From positions 213,408-277,407 of the forward strand of contig NZ_JBLOOT010000006.1 in NCBI RefSeq assembly GCF_049800675.1: a stretch of 64,000 bases of DNA, in the 5' to 3' direction. Below the pieces are notes generated by a model. That model saw nothing but the letters and a program-made list of their open reading frames with translations. It was not told the DNA's origin and searched no databases. This document shows positions 7,116 through 17,789 of the stretch, in pieces. A program made the translations under genes and the position numbers. The first letter of the stretch is position 1. The number at the start of each line of letters is the position of its first letter. This DNA comes from Cauispirillum nitrogeniifigens (GTDB lineage: Bacteria; Pseudomonadota; Alphaproteobacteria; Rhodospirillales; Rhodospirillaceae).

Positions 7116-8846
7116 TCAGGACCAGTCGCCCAGCGCGGCGACGATCTCATGCGGGCGCAGGGCCAGCGGCCCGGGGCGGTGCAGGGTCTTCACGGTCGGC
7201 GGCAGGTCGTAGTGGGCGCGCAGCAGGGCATGGAACTGGGCCATGTGGTTCTGCTCGACCACCAGCAGGCGCTTGATGCCGTCCAGCGCGGCGGCCATGC
7301 GCTCCGGCTGGGCCGGGAACAGCAGGCGCGGGGCGATCAGGCGGCAGGACACGCCGGCCTCGGCGGCGCGGGCCAGGGCCTCGCGCACCGGCTCCGTCAC
7401 CGACCCGAAGGTGATGACCGCCATGTCCGTTTCGGCGTCGCCGAAGCTTTCCAGGTGCGCCCAGGCGGCGCCGTAGTCGAAGCCCGTGAGCTTGCGCAGG
7501 CGCTTGTCGAGCTGCTCGCGGTGGTGCTGCGCCTGGGTCGAGGGCGTGCCGCGCGGGCTGTGTTCCAGGCCATCGGCGGTGTACTGGCAGCCGGGCGTGC
7601 CCGGCACCGCCATGGGCGAGACGCCGTCGGCGGTGACCTTGTAGCGCTGGTAGGCGGCGTCGGCCGAAGCCTCGGCCGTCAGGCGCTTGCCGACGAAGGC
7701 GAGGTCGGCCGGCTTGGCGATGATGGCGCGCGACTGGCCCATGGCCTGATCGGACAGCACGATGGCTGGCACTTGCAGGCTTTCGGCCAAGAACACCGAC
7801 CATTGGACGGTGAACAGGCAGTCGGCGATGGACAGCGGCGCGGTGACGATGTGCGGCGCATCGCCGTGCAGGCCATAGACCGCGATGTTGAGGTCGGACT
7901 GCTCGGACTTGGTGGGGATGCCGGTGGACGGGCCGCCGCGCATGACGTCGACCACCACCACCGGGGTTTCCGACGCCACGCCCAGGCCCAGGGCCTCGGT
8001 CATCAGCGCCAGGCCGGGGCCGGAGGTGGCGGTCAGGCTGGGCACGCCGCCGAACGACCCGCCCAGGCACATGGTGATGGAGGCCAGTTCGTCCTCGGCC
8101 TGCACCAGGGTGCCGCCGACCTTGGCGAGGTTGGGGGCCAGCCACTCCAGCACCTCGGTCGCCGGGGTGATGGGGTAGGCGGCGACGAAGCGAACGCCGC
8201 CGCGCAGGGCACCCAGGCCGGCGGCCTCGTTGCCGGTGATGGACCACCGTTCGCCCTGCGGCGGGTGAGGGGGGGCCAGCTTCGGCACGCCGTCGATGGC
8301 GCCCGCCTGGGCGGCACCGGCGCGCAAGGAGGCGATGGAGGCCTCCAGCGCCTCCGGCCCCTTCTTGCCGAGAACCTGCTTGAGCACGTCGATCACGGCA
8401 TCCTCCGGCAGGCCGATGGCGGCCGCCACCAGGCCCAGGGCGACCATGTTGACGCGGCCGCCGGCGACATCCTTGGCGACATCCTTCAACGGCACCGGCA
8501 CCACATGCGGCGCCGCGCCGAGCATGATCGCCGGAACCTCGCCCTGCGACGGGTCGGTGATGATGACCGAGGCGCCATGCAGCGGCAGTTCCGAGGCGAA
8601 GCGTTCGATGTTGCCCCAGTCCACGGCGACCATCAGGTCGTAGAAGTCATCCGCCGACTGCACCGGCTGCGGCGACAGGCGCAGCAGGGCGGCGGACTCG
8701 CCGCCGCGAATCTGCGGCCCCAGGGACCGCCCCATCAGGCCATGCCAGCCCGCCCGCGCGGCGGCGTCGACGAGGATCTGCCCCGCCGTCATCACGCCCG
8801 CGCCGCCGCTGCCGGTCAGGGCGATTGAAACTGAATTGATGCTCAT
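7116..8846 (-). CDS. korA: 2-oxoacid (2-oxoglutarate) ferredoxin oxidoreductase, fused gamma-alpha subunit
   Basis: The N-terminal 180 residues are the gamma domain (ALTGSGGAGVMTAGQIL, SLGPQIRGGES), fused to the alpha domain that starts near GNEAAGLGALRGGVRF and continues with AYPITPATEVLEWL, EDELASITMCLGGSFGG and TATSGPGLALMTEALGL. This gamma-alpha fusion is typical of the KorA/OorA two-subunit enzymes. I placed the start at 8846 (MSINSVSIALTG), giving 576 residues, because the extra in-frame residues up to 8936 look non-conserved and lack a ribosome site; a G-rich run lies about 10 bases upstream of 8846. korA is divergent from the ferredoxin gene 340 bases away, which probably encodes its electron acceptor. 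Confidence 0.92.
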   Translation of the reverse strand: MSINSVSIALTGSGGAGVMTAGQILVDAAARAGWHGLMGRSLGPQIRGGESAALLRLSPQPVQSADDFYDLMVAVDWGNIERFASELPLHGASVIITDPSQGEVPAIMLGAAPHVVPVPLKDVAKDVAGGRVNMVALGLVAAAIGLPEDAVIDVLKQVLGKKGPEALEASIASLRAGAAQAGAIDGVPKLAPPHPPQGERWSITGNEAAGLGALRGGVRFVAAYPITPATEVLEWLAPNLAKVGGTLVQAEDELASITMCLGGSFGGVPSLTATSGPGLALMTEALGLGVASETPVVVVDVMRGGPSTGIPTKSEQSDLNIAVYGLHGDAPHIVTAPLSIADCLFTVQWSVFLAESLQVPAIVLSDQAMGQSRAIIAKPADLAFVGKRLTAEASADAAYQRYKVTADGVSPMAVPGTPGCQYTADGLEHSPRGTPSTQAQHHREQLDKRLRKLTGFDYGAAWAHLESFGDAETDMAVITFGSVTEPVREALARAAEAGVSCRLIAPRLLFPAQPERMAAALDGIKRLLVVEQNHMAQFHALLRAHYDLPPTVKTLHRPGPLALRPHEIVAALGDWS

Positions 8847-9078
8847 GGTGCGGCCGTCCCCCGTCCATTTCGTGCCCGGGATCGCCGCCGCCATCGTCTT
8901 GAGACGAAAGGAAACCCCCTTGGGGAAGGGCTTCACCCGGAACAGGCGTCGGCGCCGAGGCTTTCAGGTATAACGGCTTCTCCGAGGACGGTCCAGGGCT
9001 CCAGGGGTAGGCGGGCGGAGGGGGGCATCCACCCTGATGGGGTGGCCCGTTGTCCACTGCCGGCACCGTATATCTGCC

Positions 9079-9108
9079 TTGACTAATCCTGGCGTGCATG
9101 GTTGTAGA
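9079..9108 (+). promoter_or_regulatory. Weak promoter candidate for the ferredoxin gene
   Basis: TTGACT at 9079-9084 is followed after 18 bases by TGTAGA. The -35 is good and the -10 poor. It lies about 80 bases upstream of the ferredoxin ATG in the korA/ferredoxin divergent region, which otherwise shows no clear operator. Confidence 0.3.
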
Positions 9109-9186
9109 CCAACCCAGGCACGGCGCGCATGCTGATGCCTTTAAGAAGCGGCCCCACACGCCGAAGGCTGAGAAAAGGAACATCCC

Positions 9187-9432
9187 ATGGCCCTGCTGAT
9201 CAACGACGAGTGCATCGCCTGCGGCGCCTGCCCGTCGGAGTGCCCGAACGAGGCGATCACCGAGAGCGATCCCGTCTTCGTCATCGATCCGGAACGCTGC
9301 ACCGAGTGCGTCGGCGCCCACGACGAACCGCAGTGCATCGCCGTCTGCCCGGTCGAGTGCATCGTCCAGGACCCGAAGTGGAAGGAAACCCCGGATCAGC
9401 TCCAGGCCAAGTACGAGGGCCTGCACGCCTGA
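9187..9432 (+). CDS. 2[4Fe-4S] ferredoxin, Allochromatium type
   Basis: The 81-residue low-potential electron carrier binds two [4Fe-4S] clusters. The first motif is C9-x2-C12-x2-C15-x3-C19-P. The second has the extended form C38-x2-C41-x8-C50-x3-C54-P with the insert VGAHDEPQ, followed by an extra Cys58 and a C-terminal helical extension; the insert and tail mark the Allochromatium vinosum/YfhL-like subgroup with unusually low reduction potentials. AAAGGA about 6 bases before the ATG is the ribosome site and a strong terminator follows. Being divergent from korAB, it is the obvious partner of KorAB and perhaps of the IOR at 26.3 kb; that pairing is inference. Confidence 0.93.
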   Translation: MALLINDECIACGACPSECPNEAITESDPVFVIDPERCTECVGAHDEPQCIAVCPVECIVQDPKWKETPDQLQAKYEGLHA

Positions 9433-9455
9433 TCATCCGCAGTCCGCGAACGCGA

Positions 9456-9494
9456 AACGCCGCCACGGGGGGACCGGGGCGGCGTTGTTTTTTT
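9456..9494 (+). terminator. Rho-independent terminator of the ferredoxin gene
   Basis: A 9-bp stem (AACGCCGCC at 9456-9464 with GGCGGCGTT at 9478-9486) is followed by G and seven T residues, 24 bases beyond the ferredoxin stop. Confidence 0.92.
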
Positions 9495-9563
9495 GGCGTC
9501 CCTGCGGCCGGCGGGCGGCGGCGGGAAAGGGGCCGGCGCGGGGCCGGCCTCCCCCCCCTGGTC

Positions 9564-11858
<2,295 letters not shown>

Positions 11859-11941
11859 GGAGTTTTTTTTGGCCTAGGCTTTTGGTCGCGGGGGAAACGA
11901 TGGTGCGCGCGCAGCTCGTTCCGGCCGACAGTTGTGCCGGG

Positions 11942-11969
11942 ATAATAGATAGTCCACGCCGCGTGTCAA
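11942..11969 (-). promoter_or_regulatory. Sigma-70-like promoter of the RNA helicase gene
   Basis: On the minus strand a perfect TTGACA (plus-strand 11964-11969) is followed after 16 bases by TATTAT (plus-strand 11942-11947), five of six matches to the -10 consensus. It points at the helicase ATG at 11858. Confidence 0.75.
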
Positions 11970-12041
11970 TATTTGCGCCCACATAAGCATGTGCGCTACC
12001 GTCGATTTGATGCGATCGAACGACGGAAGGAGGCTTAGACC

Positions 12042-12596
12042 ATGCCGGTGACCATGCGCGCGGACCAGTCGGTCCTGGTGATCATCGACGTGCAGGAGCG
12101 CCTGTGCCCGGCCATGGACGACCCCCGCCGCGTGCTGCACAACGGCGCCCGGCTGATCAAGGGCGCCCTGCGCCTGGGCGTGCCGGTGGTGGCGACGGAA
12201 CAGTATCCCCAGGGCATCGGCCCGACCATGTTCGACCTGCGCGACCTGCTGCCCGATGGGACGGTGGTGCAGAAGATGACCTTCTCGGCCGCCCGCGAGC
12301 CGGCCTTCATCGACCGTCTCAAGGGCCTGGGCGTTTCTCAGGTGGTGATCATGGGCACCGAGGCGCACGTCTGCGTCCAGCAGACGGCCCTGGAACTGGC
12401 CGAGCAGGGGTGGGAGGTGTTCTGCGTGACGGACGCCTGCTCGTCGCGCGATACCGCCAACCAGGACGCCGCCTATGCCCGCATGGCGGCGCGCGGGCTG
12501 TCCCTGGTGACCACCGAGATGGTGCTGTTCGAGTGGCTGGGGGAGGCCGGAACCCCGGCGTTCAAGGATGTCCTGCCGCTGATCAAGCACGGCTGA
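12042..12596 (+). CDS. Isochorismatase-family cysteine hydrolase
   Basis: The 184-residue protein has the Rossmann-like isochorismatase fold. The catalytic triad is visible: Asp16 in VLVIIDVQER, Lys78 in VVQKMTFSA, and the nucleophile Cys111 in MGTEAHVCVQQTAL. The sequence is closest in feel to YcaC/nicotinamidase-like hydrolases with the VATEQYPQGIG loop. The substrate cannot be told. GGAGG is well placed before the ATG. The next gene starts 33 bases downstream on the same strand, so the two hydrolases may be co-transcribed. Confidence 0.85.
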   Translation: MPVTMRADQSVLVIIDVQERLCPAMDDPRRVLHNGARLIKGALRLGVPVVATEQYPQGIGPTMFDLRDLLPDGTVVQKMTFSAAREPAFIDRLKGLGVSQVVIMGTEAHVCVQQTALELAEQGWEVFCVTDACSSRDTANQDAAYARMAARGLSLVTTEMVLFEWLGEAGTPAFKDVLPLIKHG

Positions 12597-12629
12597 GAAC
12601 ACTCAATAAGGACAAAGGAGACGACGCCC

Positions 12630-13328
12630 ATGGAACGCCAGCCCCTGGTTCTGGTGCCCGGCCTGCTCACCGACCACGCCCTGTGGGCGCGCCAGACCGC
12701 GCGCCTGACGGACGTGGCCGACATCGTGGTCGCCGACGTCGGCCAGGACGACTCGCTGGGCGCCATGGCCGACCGCCTGCTGGCCGCCGCGCCGGAGCGC
12801 TTCGCCCTGGCCGGCCTCAGCATGGGCGGCTACGTGGTGCAGGAGGTCATGCGCCGCGCGCCGGACCGGGTGAGCCGCCTGGCGCTGCTCGACACCAACG
12901 CCCGCGCCGATCTGCCCGAGCAGAAGAAGATGCGCCAGGATCTCATGGACCTCGCCGCCGCCGGCCGCTTCGCCGAGGTGCCGCCGGCCATCCTGCCCAA
13001 TCTGGTGCACGAGGACCGCGTCACCGACGAGCGCTTCATGGGCATGCTCACCGACATGGCCCTGCGAGTCGGCGCCGATGCCTTCATCCGCCAGCAACGG
13101 GCCATCATGGAACGCCCCGACGGGCGCGACGACCTCGCCCGCATCACCGTGCCGACCCTGGTGCTGTGCGGGCGCGAGGACAAGCTGACCCCGCCCAAGG
13201 TGCATCAGGAAATGGCTGACCGCCTGCCCAACGGGGCCCTGGTGGTGCTGGACGACTGCGGCCACATGGCGCCGCTGGAACAGCCCGCGGCGGTCAACGC
13301 GGTGTTCCGGTATTGGCTGCAAATGTAG
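12630..13328 (+). CDS. Alpha/beta-fold hydrolase
   Basis: The 232-residue cytoplasmic hydrolase opens with an oxyanion-loop segment (LVLVPGLLTDHALW). The nucleophile elbow is GLSMGG with Ser64, the acid is Asp184 in CGREDKLTPP, and the base is His212 in DDCGHMAPLEQP. It is short, with a small lid between residues 90 and 165 (DLPEQKKMRQDL). The substrate is unknown; esterases and MhpC/BioH-like hydrolases share the core. It follows the isochorismatase-family gene closely, with a purine-rich AAGGAGA ribosome site between them. Confidence 0.85.
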   Translation: MERQPLVLVPGLLTDHALWARQTARLTDVADIVVADVGQDDSLGAMADRLLAAAPERFALAGLSMGGYVVQEVMRRAPDRVSRLALLDTNARADLPEQKKMRQDLMDLAAAGRFAEVPPAILPNLVHEDRVTDERFMGMLTDMALRVGADAFIRQQRAIMERPDGRDDLARITVPTLVLCGREDKLTPPKVHQEMADRLPNGALVVLDDCGHMAPLEQPAAVNAVFRYWLQM

Positions 13329-13341
13329 CGTTTAATCGACG

Positions 13342-13370
13342 TTGACAGCCAAAGGGCGGATGCGTATGTT
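13342..13370 (+). promoter_or_regulatory. Strong promoter of rpmJ
   Basis: A perfect TTGACA at 13342-13347 and TATGTT at 13365-13370 are separated by 17 bases. They lie 38 bases upstream of the rpmJ ATG. Confidence 0.8.
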
Positions 13371-13408
13371 GCGCCCTCTTTTGACGCCTAGATTTTGAGG
13401 ATTTCGCC

Positions 13409-13534
13409 ATGCGCGTCCGCAACTCGCTCAAGTCCGCCAAAGAGCGCGACAAGAACTGCCGCGTCGTTCGTCGCCGTGGCCGTGTCTACATCATCAACAA
13501 GAAGAACCCGCGCATGAAGTGCCGTCAGGGCTGA
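13409..13534 (+). CDS. rpmJ: 50S ribosomal protein L36, type B
   Basis: A 41-codon gene encodes MRVRNSLKSAKERDKNCRVV followed by RRRGRVYIINKKNPRMKCRQ and a final G. This is the type-B (zinc-ligand-poor) L36 found as a stand-alone gene in Alphaproteobacteria: it starts MKVRNSLKS-like and ends in ARQG or CRQG rather than the C+ form's CxxC. Only two Cys (17 and 38) remain. It has its own strong promoter (13342-13370), GAGG 8 bases before the ATG and a strong terminator, so it forms an independent short transcript. Confidence 0.97.
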   Translation: MRVRNSLKSAKERDKNCRVVRRRGRVYIINKKNPRMKCRQG

Positions 13535-13570
13535 TGCCCGGGCGATAGCCTCTGCCAGGTTGGCCTTGCG

Positions 13571-13601
13571 AAAAGCCGTGCCCTTCGGGGCGCGGCTTTT
13601 T
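13571..13601 (+). terminator. Rho-independent terminator of rpmJ
   Basis: A 13-bp stem with one G-T wobble closes on a stable TTCG tetraloop (13584-13587). The 3' arm runs into a T run at 13597-13601. It lies 36 bases beyond the rpmJ stop. Confidence 0.93.
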
Positions 13602-13677
13602 CGTTTGGCCGATGCCCGACGTTGCGACTCCGGCTTGCCATGGCGTATCGTGGTTGAAAATTCGGAGGAAAGCGTCT

Positions 13678-15168
13678 GTGGTCAGCATGCCGGAGCCCGA
13701 TCGGGCCATCCTCGCCAACCGAACCCGCATCGTTCAGGACCTGCGCGCCATCGTCCCCGGTGAAGGCGTCATCGCCGACGAGGATGAACTGCGGGCCTAC
13801 GAATGCGATGCCTTGTCGGCGTACCGCCAGTTGCCGCTGATCGTGGTGCTGCCGGAAACGACGGAGCAGGTGTCGGCCATCCTGCGCTACTGCCACCGCA
13901 ACAACGTCAAGATCGTGCCGCGCGGGGCAGGGACGTCGCTGTCGGGCGGATCCATGCCGCTGGCCGACGCCATCACCCTGGGTCTGGGGAAGTTCAACCG
14001 CATCCTTGAGGTGGACTTCGACAACCGCTGCGTCGTGGTGCAGCCCGGCGTCCCCAACCTGGCCATCACCAAGGCGGTGGAGGACGACGGGTTCTACTAC
14101 GCGCCCGACCCGTCGAGCCAGATCGCCTGCTCCATCGGCGGCAACATCGCCGAGAACGCCGGCGGCGTGCATTGCCTCAAGTACGGCCTGACCACGAACA
14201 ATGTCCTGGGCGTGGAAATGGTGCTGATGGATGGCGAGGTCATCCGCCTGGGCGGCAAGCACCAGGACTCGGAGGGCTACGACCTGCTGGGCGTGGTCAC
14301 GGGGTCGGAAGGGTTGCTCGGCGTGGTGACGGAAGTCACCGTGCGCATCCTGCCCAAGCCGGAAACCGCCAAGGCGGTGCTGATGGGCTTTTCCACCAAC
14401 GAGGCCGGGGGCGACTGCGTGGCCGCCATCATCGGCGCCGGCATCATCCCCGCCGGCCTGGAGATGATGGACCGCCCGGCCATCCATGCCGCCGAGGACT
14501 TCGTGCACGCCGGCTATCCGCTGGACGTCGAGGCGCTGCTGATCTGCGAACTGGACGGCCCGTCGGTGGAGGTCGAGCACCTCATCGGCCGGGTCGAGGC
14601 CATCGGCCGCGACCACGGCGCCACCACCATGCGCGTCTCCACCAGCGACGCCGAACGTGCCCTGTTCTGGGCCGGGCGCAAGGCGGCGTTCCCGGCGGTG
14701 GGGCGCATCTCGCCGGACTATCTGTGCATGGACGGCACCATCCCGCGCGGCCAGTTGCCGGCGGTGCTGGCGCGCATGCAGGTGTTCTCGCAGCGCCACG
14801 GCCTGCGGGTCGCCAACGTCTTCCATGCCGGCGACGGCAACCTGCATCCGCTCATCCTGTTCGACGCCAACCAGCCGGGAGAACTGGAGCGGGCGGAGGA
14901 ATTCGGCGCCGACATCCTCAAGCTCTGCGTCGACGTGGGCGGGGTGCTCACCGGCGAACACGGCGTCGGGGTGGAGAAGCGCGACCTCGTGCCCTACATG
15001 TTCAGCGACGACGACATCAAGCAGCAGCAACGCATCAAGTGCGCCTTCGACCCAGGGCACCTGCTCAATCCGGGCAAGGTGTACCCGACGCTGCACCGCT
15101 GCGCCGAACTGGGCAAGCTGCACGTGACCGGCGGCCGCCTGCCGTTCCCCGATCTGCCCCGCTTCTGA
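13678..15168 (+). CDS. glcD: Glycolate oxidase, FAD-linked subunit
   Basis: GlcD oxidises glycolate (or D-lactate) to glyoxylate in the membrane-associated GlcDEF complex. The 496-residue product has the VAO-type FAD-binding domain (residues about 50-230: PETTEQVSAILRYC, RGAGTSLSGGSMPL, VVQPGVPN, IGGNIAENAGGVHCLKYG) and the FAD-oxidase C-terminal domain with NVFHAGDGNLHPLI and GEHGVGVEKRD. I chose the GTG at 13678 because GGAGGA sits 8 bases upstream; an ATG at 13687 is the alternative. glcE follows after 16 bases and glcF after a further 6. No glcG or glcC regulator is beside them. Confidence 0.93.
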   Translation: MVSMPEPDRAILANRTRIVQDLRAIVPGEGVIADEDELRAYECDALSAYRQLPLIVVLPETTEQVSAILRYCHRNNVKIVPRGAGTSLSGGSMPLADAITLGLGKFNRILEVDFDNRCVVVQPGVPNLAITKAVEDDGFYYAPDPSSQIACSIGGNIAENAGGVHCLKYGLTTNNVLGVEMVLMDGEVIRLGGKHQDSEGYDLLGVVTGSEGLLGVVTEVTVRILPKPETAKAVLMGFSTNEAGGDCVAAIIGAGIIPAGLEMMDRPAIHAAEDFVHAGYPLDVEALLICELDGPSVEVEHLIGRVEAIGRDHGATTMRVSTSDAERALFWAGRKAAFPAVGRISPDYLCMDGTIPRGQLPAVLARMQVFSQRHGLRVANVFHAGDGNLHPLILFDANQPGELERAEEFGADILKLCVDVGGVLTGEHGVGVEKRDLVPYMFSDDDIKQQQRIKCAFDPGHLLNPGKVYPTLHRCAELGKLHVTGGRLPFPDLPRF

Positions 15169-15184
15169 GGGCGAGGATCCGACC

Positions 15185-16429
15185 ATGAACGACATCTTCC
15201 GACCGTCCACCGAGGCCGAACTGGCCGAAGTCGTCGCCTGGGCCGCCGACTGCCGCAACACCCTGGCCCTGCGCGGGAGCGGCAGCAAGCAGGCCCTGGG
15301 CCGCCCGGTGGAGGCCGACCACGTCCTTGACCTCGGCGGCCTGTCGGGCATCACCGAATACGTGCCCGCCGAACTGATGCTCACCGCCCGCGCCGGCACG
15401 CCGATGGAGGACATCCGCGCCGCCCTGGCCGAAAAGGGCCAGCACCTGGCCTTCGAGCCGCCGGACCTGCGGCCGCTGCTGGGCGGCACCGGCGGGGAGG
15501 GGACACTGGGCGGCGTGGTGTCCTGCAACCTTGGCGGTCCGCGCCGCATGGGGGCGGGCGCGGCGCGCGACCATGTGCTGGGCGTGCGCGGAGTCGGCGG
15601 CAACGGCGCCGTCTTCAAGGCCGGCGGCAAGGTGGTGAAGAACGTCACCGGCTTCGACCTGAGCAAGCTGCTGTGCGGCGCCTACGGCACCCTGGCGGCG
15701 CTGTCGGAAATCACCATCAAGGTGCTGCCGCGCCCGGAAAAGGTCCGCACCGTCCTGGTGTTCGGCCTGGACGACGCGGCCGCCGTGCGCTGCATGGGCC
15801 AGGCCGCCCGCAGCCGGCACGAGGTATCCGCCTGCGCCCACCTCCCCGAGGGGCTGGCCAGAGCCTCGGGCGTCGATCTGGTGGCCGGGGCGGGGCGGGC
15901 GGTGACGGCTATCCGCGTCGAGGGGCCGGAACCCTCGGTGGCGTGGCGCTGCCAGGCCCTGCGCAACGAACTGGCCGGTTTCGGCGATACCGAGGAACTG
16001 CACTCGATGCGCTCGGCCCGGCTGTGGGAGGAGGTGGCGCGCGCCGTGCCGCTCGCCGCACCGGCCGAGTCGCTGGTGTGGCGCCTGTCGGTGCCGCCGG
16101 CCTCGGCCGCCGACGTGGTGGCGCGCATCCGCCACAGCCTGCCGGCGGAAGCCTTCTACGACTGGGCGGGCGGTCTGGTGTGGCTGGCCGTGGCGCCCGG
16201 CCGCGACGATGCCGGGGAGGAAGTGGTGCGCGGCGCGGTGGCCCATGTGGCCGGCGGCCATGCCACCCTGTTCCGTGCCCCGGCCGAGGTGCGGGCACGG
16301 GTGGCGCCGTTCCAGCCGCAGCCCGGCCCGCTGGCGGCGCTGTCGCAGCGGCTGAAGGACAGCCTGGACCCCGGCGGGGTGTTCAATCCCGGACGCATGG
16401 TGCCCATCGGCGCGGCAAAGGGGCGATAG
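15185..16429 (+). CDS. glcE: Glycolate oxidase, FAD-binding subunit
   Basis: The 414-residue second flavin subunit has the FAD-binding type 4 fold: LALRGSGSKQALGRPVEA, the LTARAGTPMEDIRAAL pyrophosphate region, GGTLGG-like GGEGTLGGVVSCNLGGPRRMG, then RGVGGNGAVFKAGGKVVKNVTGFDLSKLLCGAYGTL. The C-terminus ends in LDPGGVFNPGRM. It lacks the GlcD His/Asn-rich catalytic segments, as expected for GlcE. GCGAGGA precedes the ATG. It lies 16 bases after glcD and 6 before glcF. Confidence 0.92.
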   Translation: MNDIFRPSTEAELAEVVAWAADCRNTLALRGSGSKQALGRPVEADHVLDLGGLSGITEYVPAELMLTARAGTPMEDIRAALAEKGQHLAFEPPDLRPLLGGTGGEGTLGGVVSCNLGGPRRMGAGAARDHVLGVRGVGGNGAVFKAGGKVVKNVTGFDLSKLLCGAYGTLAALSEITIKVLPRPEKVRTVLVFGLDDAAAVRCMGQAARSRHEVSACAHLPEGLARASGVDLVAGAGRAVTAIRVEGPEPSVAWRCQALRNELAGFGDTEELHSMRSARLWEEVARAVPLAAPAESLVWRLSVPPASAADVVARIRHSLPAEAFYDWAGGLVWLAVAPGRDDAGEEVVRGAVAHVAGGHATLFRAPAEVRARVAPFQPQPGPLAALSQRLKDSLDPGGVFNPGRMVPIGAAKGR

Positions 16430-16435
16430 AACCAG

Positions 16436-17722
16436 ATGCAGACCAACTTCACCGACGAACAGAAGCAGCGCCGCTCCATCGCCCAGGCCGACTCGATCCT
16501 GCGCAAGTGCGTGCACTGCGGCTTTTGCACCGCGACCTGCCCGACCTATCTCCTGCTGGGCGACGAACTGGACAGTCCGCGCGGCCGCATCTACCTGATC
16601 AAGGACATGCTGGAGAAGGACAAGCCGGCCAACGAAAAGATCGTCAAGCACATCGACCGCTGCCTGTCGTGCCTGTCGTGCATGACCACCTGCCCGTCGG
16701 GCGTCGACTACATGCATCTGGTCGATCAGGCGCGCATCCATATCGAAAAGACCTACGCCCGACCCATGCCCGACCGTCTGATGCGGCGCATGCTGGCCGA
16801 GGTGATGCCCTATCCCGGCCGCTTCCGCGCCGCCCTGCGGGCGTCGCGCCTGGGTCGGCCGTTGGCGGCGATGATGCCGGCACGGATGCGGGCGATGCTG
16901 GAGTCGGCGCCCAAGACCCTGCCGCCGGCCACGCCGACCGGCAGGCCGGGAGTGTGGGCGGCGGCGGGGACGCGCAAGATGCGCGTCGCCCTGCTGACCG
17001 GCTGCGTCCAGCCGGTCCTCCAGCCCGAGATCAACGAGGCCACCGTGCGCCTGCTCACCCGTCTGGGGGCCGAAGTGGTGGTGCCCAAGGGCCAGGGCTG
17101 CTGCGGCGCGCTGGTCCACCACCTGGGCAAGGAGGAGCCGGCACTCGGCTTCGTCCGCGCCAACGTCGCCGCCTGGACCCGCGAACTGGAGGGCGAGGGG
17201 CTGGACGCCATCGTCGTCAATGCCTCGGGCTGCGGAACGACCGTGAAGGACTACGGCCACATGCTGGCGGCCGACCCGCAGTGGGCCGACAAGGCCAAGC
17301 GCATCGCCGCCCTGGCCCGCGATGTGTCCGAGGTCATCGCCGAACTGGGCCTGATCCCGCGCGAGAAGACCCGCGACGTGCAGGTGGCCTATCACGCCGC
17401 CTGCTCGCTCCAGCACGGCCAGAAGATCCGCGACCTGCCCAAGGCGCTGCTGGCCGAAGCCGGATTCACCGTGCGCGAGCCGGTGGAACCGCACATCTGC
17501 TGCGGCTCGGCGGGCACCTACAGCCTGATGCAGCCCGACCTGTCGAACCGCCTTCAGGCCCGCAAGTCGGCCAACCTGGAGGCCCTGAAGCCCGACGTCA
17601 TCGCCACCGGCAACATCGGCTGCCTGATGCACATCGGCGAGGCGACGCGGGTGCCCATCGTGCATACCGTGCAGCTTCTGGACTGGGCCACCGGCGGGCC
17701 GAAGCCGCCGGGCCTGACCTGA
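16436..17722 (+). CDS. glcF: Glycolate oxidase, iron-sulfur subunit
   Basis: The 428-residue electron-transfer subunit carries two [4Fe-4S] motifs near the N-terminus, CVHCGFCTATCPTY and CLSCLSCMTTCPSG. The rest holds the two CCG domains typical of GlcF/HdrB (GQGCCGALVHHLGKE and HICCGSAGTYSLMQPD), with the upstream Cys in LLTGCVQP and NASGCGTT. It passes electrons from the flavins to the quinone pool. The ATG is 6 bases after the glcE stop. The stop at 17722 appears to end the operon. Confidence 0.95.
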   Translation: MQTNFTDEQKQRRSIAQADSILRKCVHCGFCTATCPTYLLLGDELDSPRGRIYLIKDMLEKDKPANEKIVKHIDRCLSCLSCMTTCPSGVDYMHLVDQARIHIEKTYARPMPDRLMRRMLAEVMPYPGRFRAALRASRLGRPLAAMMPARMRAMLESAPKTLPPATPTGRPGVWAAAGTRKMRVALLTGCVQPVLQPEINEATVRLLTRLGAEVVVPKGQGCCGALVHHLGKEEPALGFVRANVAAWTRELEGEGLDAIVVNASGCGTTVKDYGHMLAADPQWADKAKRIAALARDVSEVIAELGLIPREKTRDVQVAYHAACSLQHGQKIRDLPKALLAEAGFTVREPVEPHICCGSAGTYSLMQPDLSNRLQARKSANLEALKPDVIATGNIGCLMHIGEATRVPIVHTVQLLDWATGGPKPPGLT

Positions 17723-17789
17723 GCCGACGCAACCACCGCTCCCGGCCGGGCGTCCTCTAGGGGGCGCTTTCGGGAAGGCGACGGCAGGC

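Noticed and set aside
6244..8846. Pyruvate:ferredoxin oxidoreductase instead of 2-oxoglutarate type
   Set aside because: The two-subunit layout with a gamma-alpha fusion and the KorB-like Cys arrangement fit Kor/Oor better than the four-subunit or single-chain pyruvate enzymes. Substrate is still not proven.
11859..11941. T-rich run (plus-strand GTTTTTTTTGG) next to the helicase start as a terminator
   Set aside because: No stem precedes it on either strand; the run sits between the ribosome site and the leader of the helicase and is probably part of the mRNA leader.
13525..15666. Minus-strand open frame of 713 codons over glcD
   Set aside because: Shadow frame; its composition (Gln, His and Val-rich) is a by-product of the opposite coding strand.
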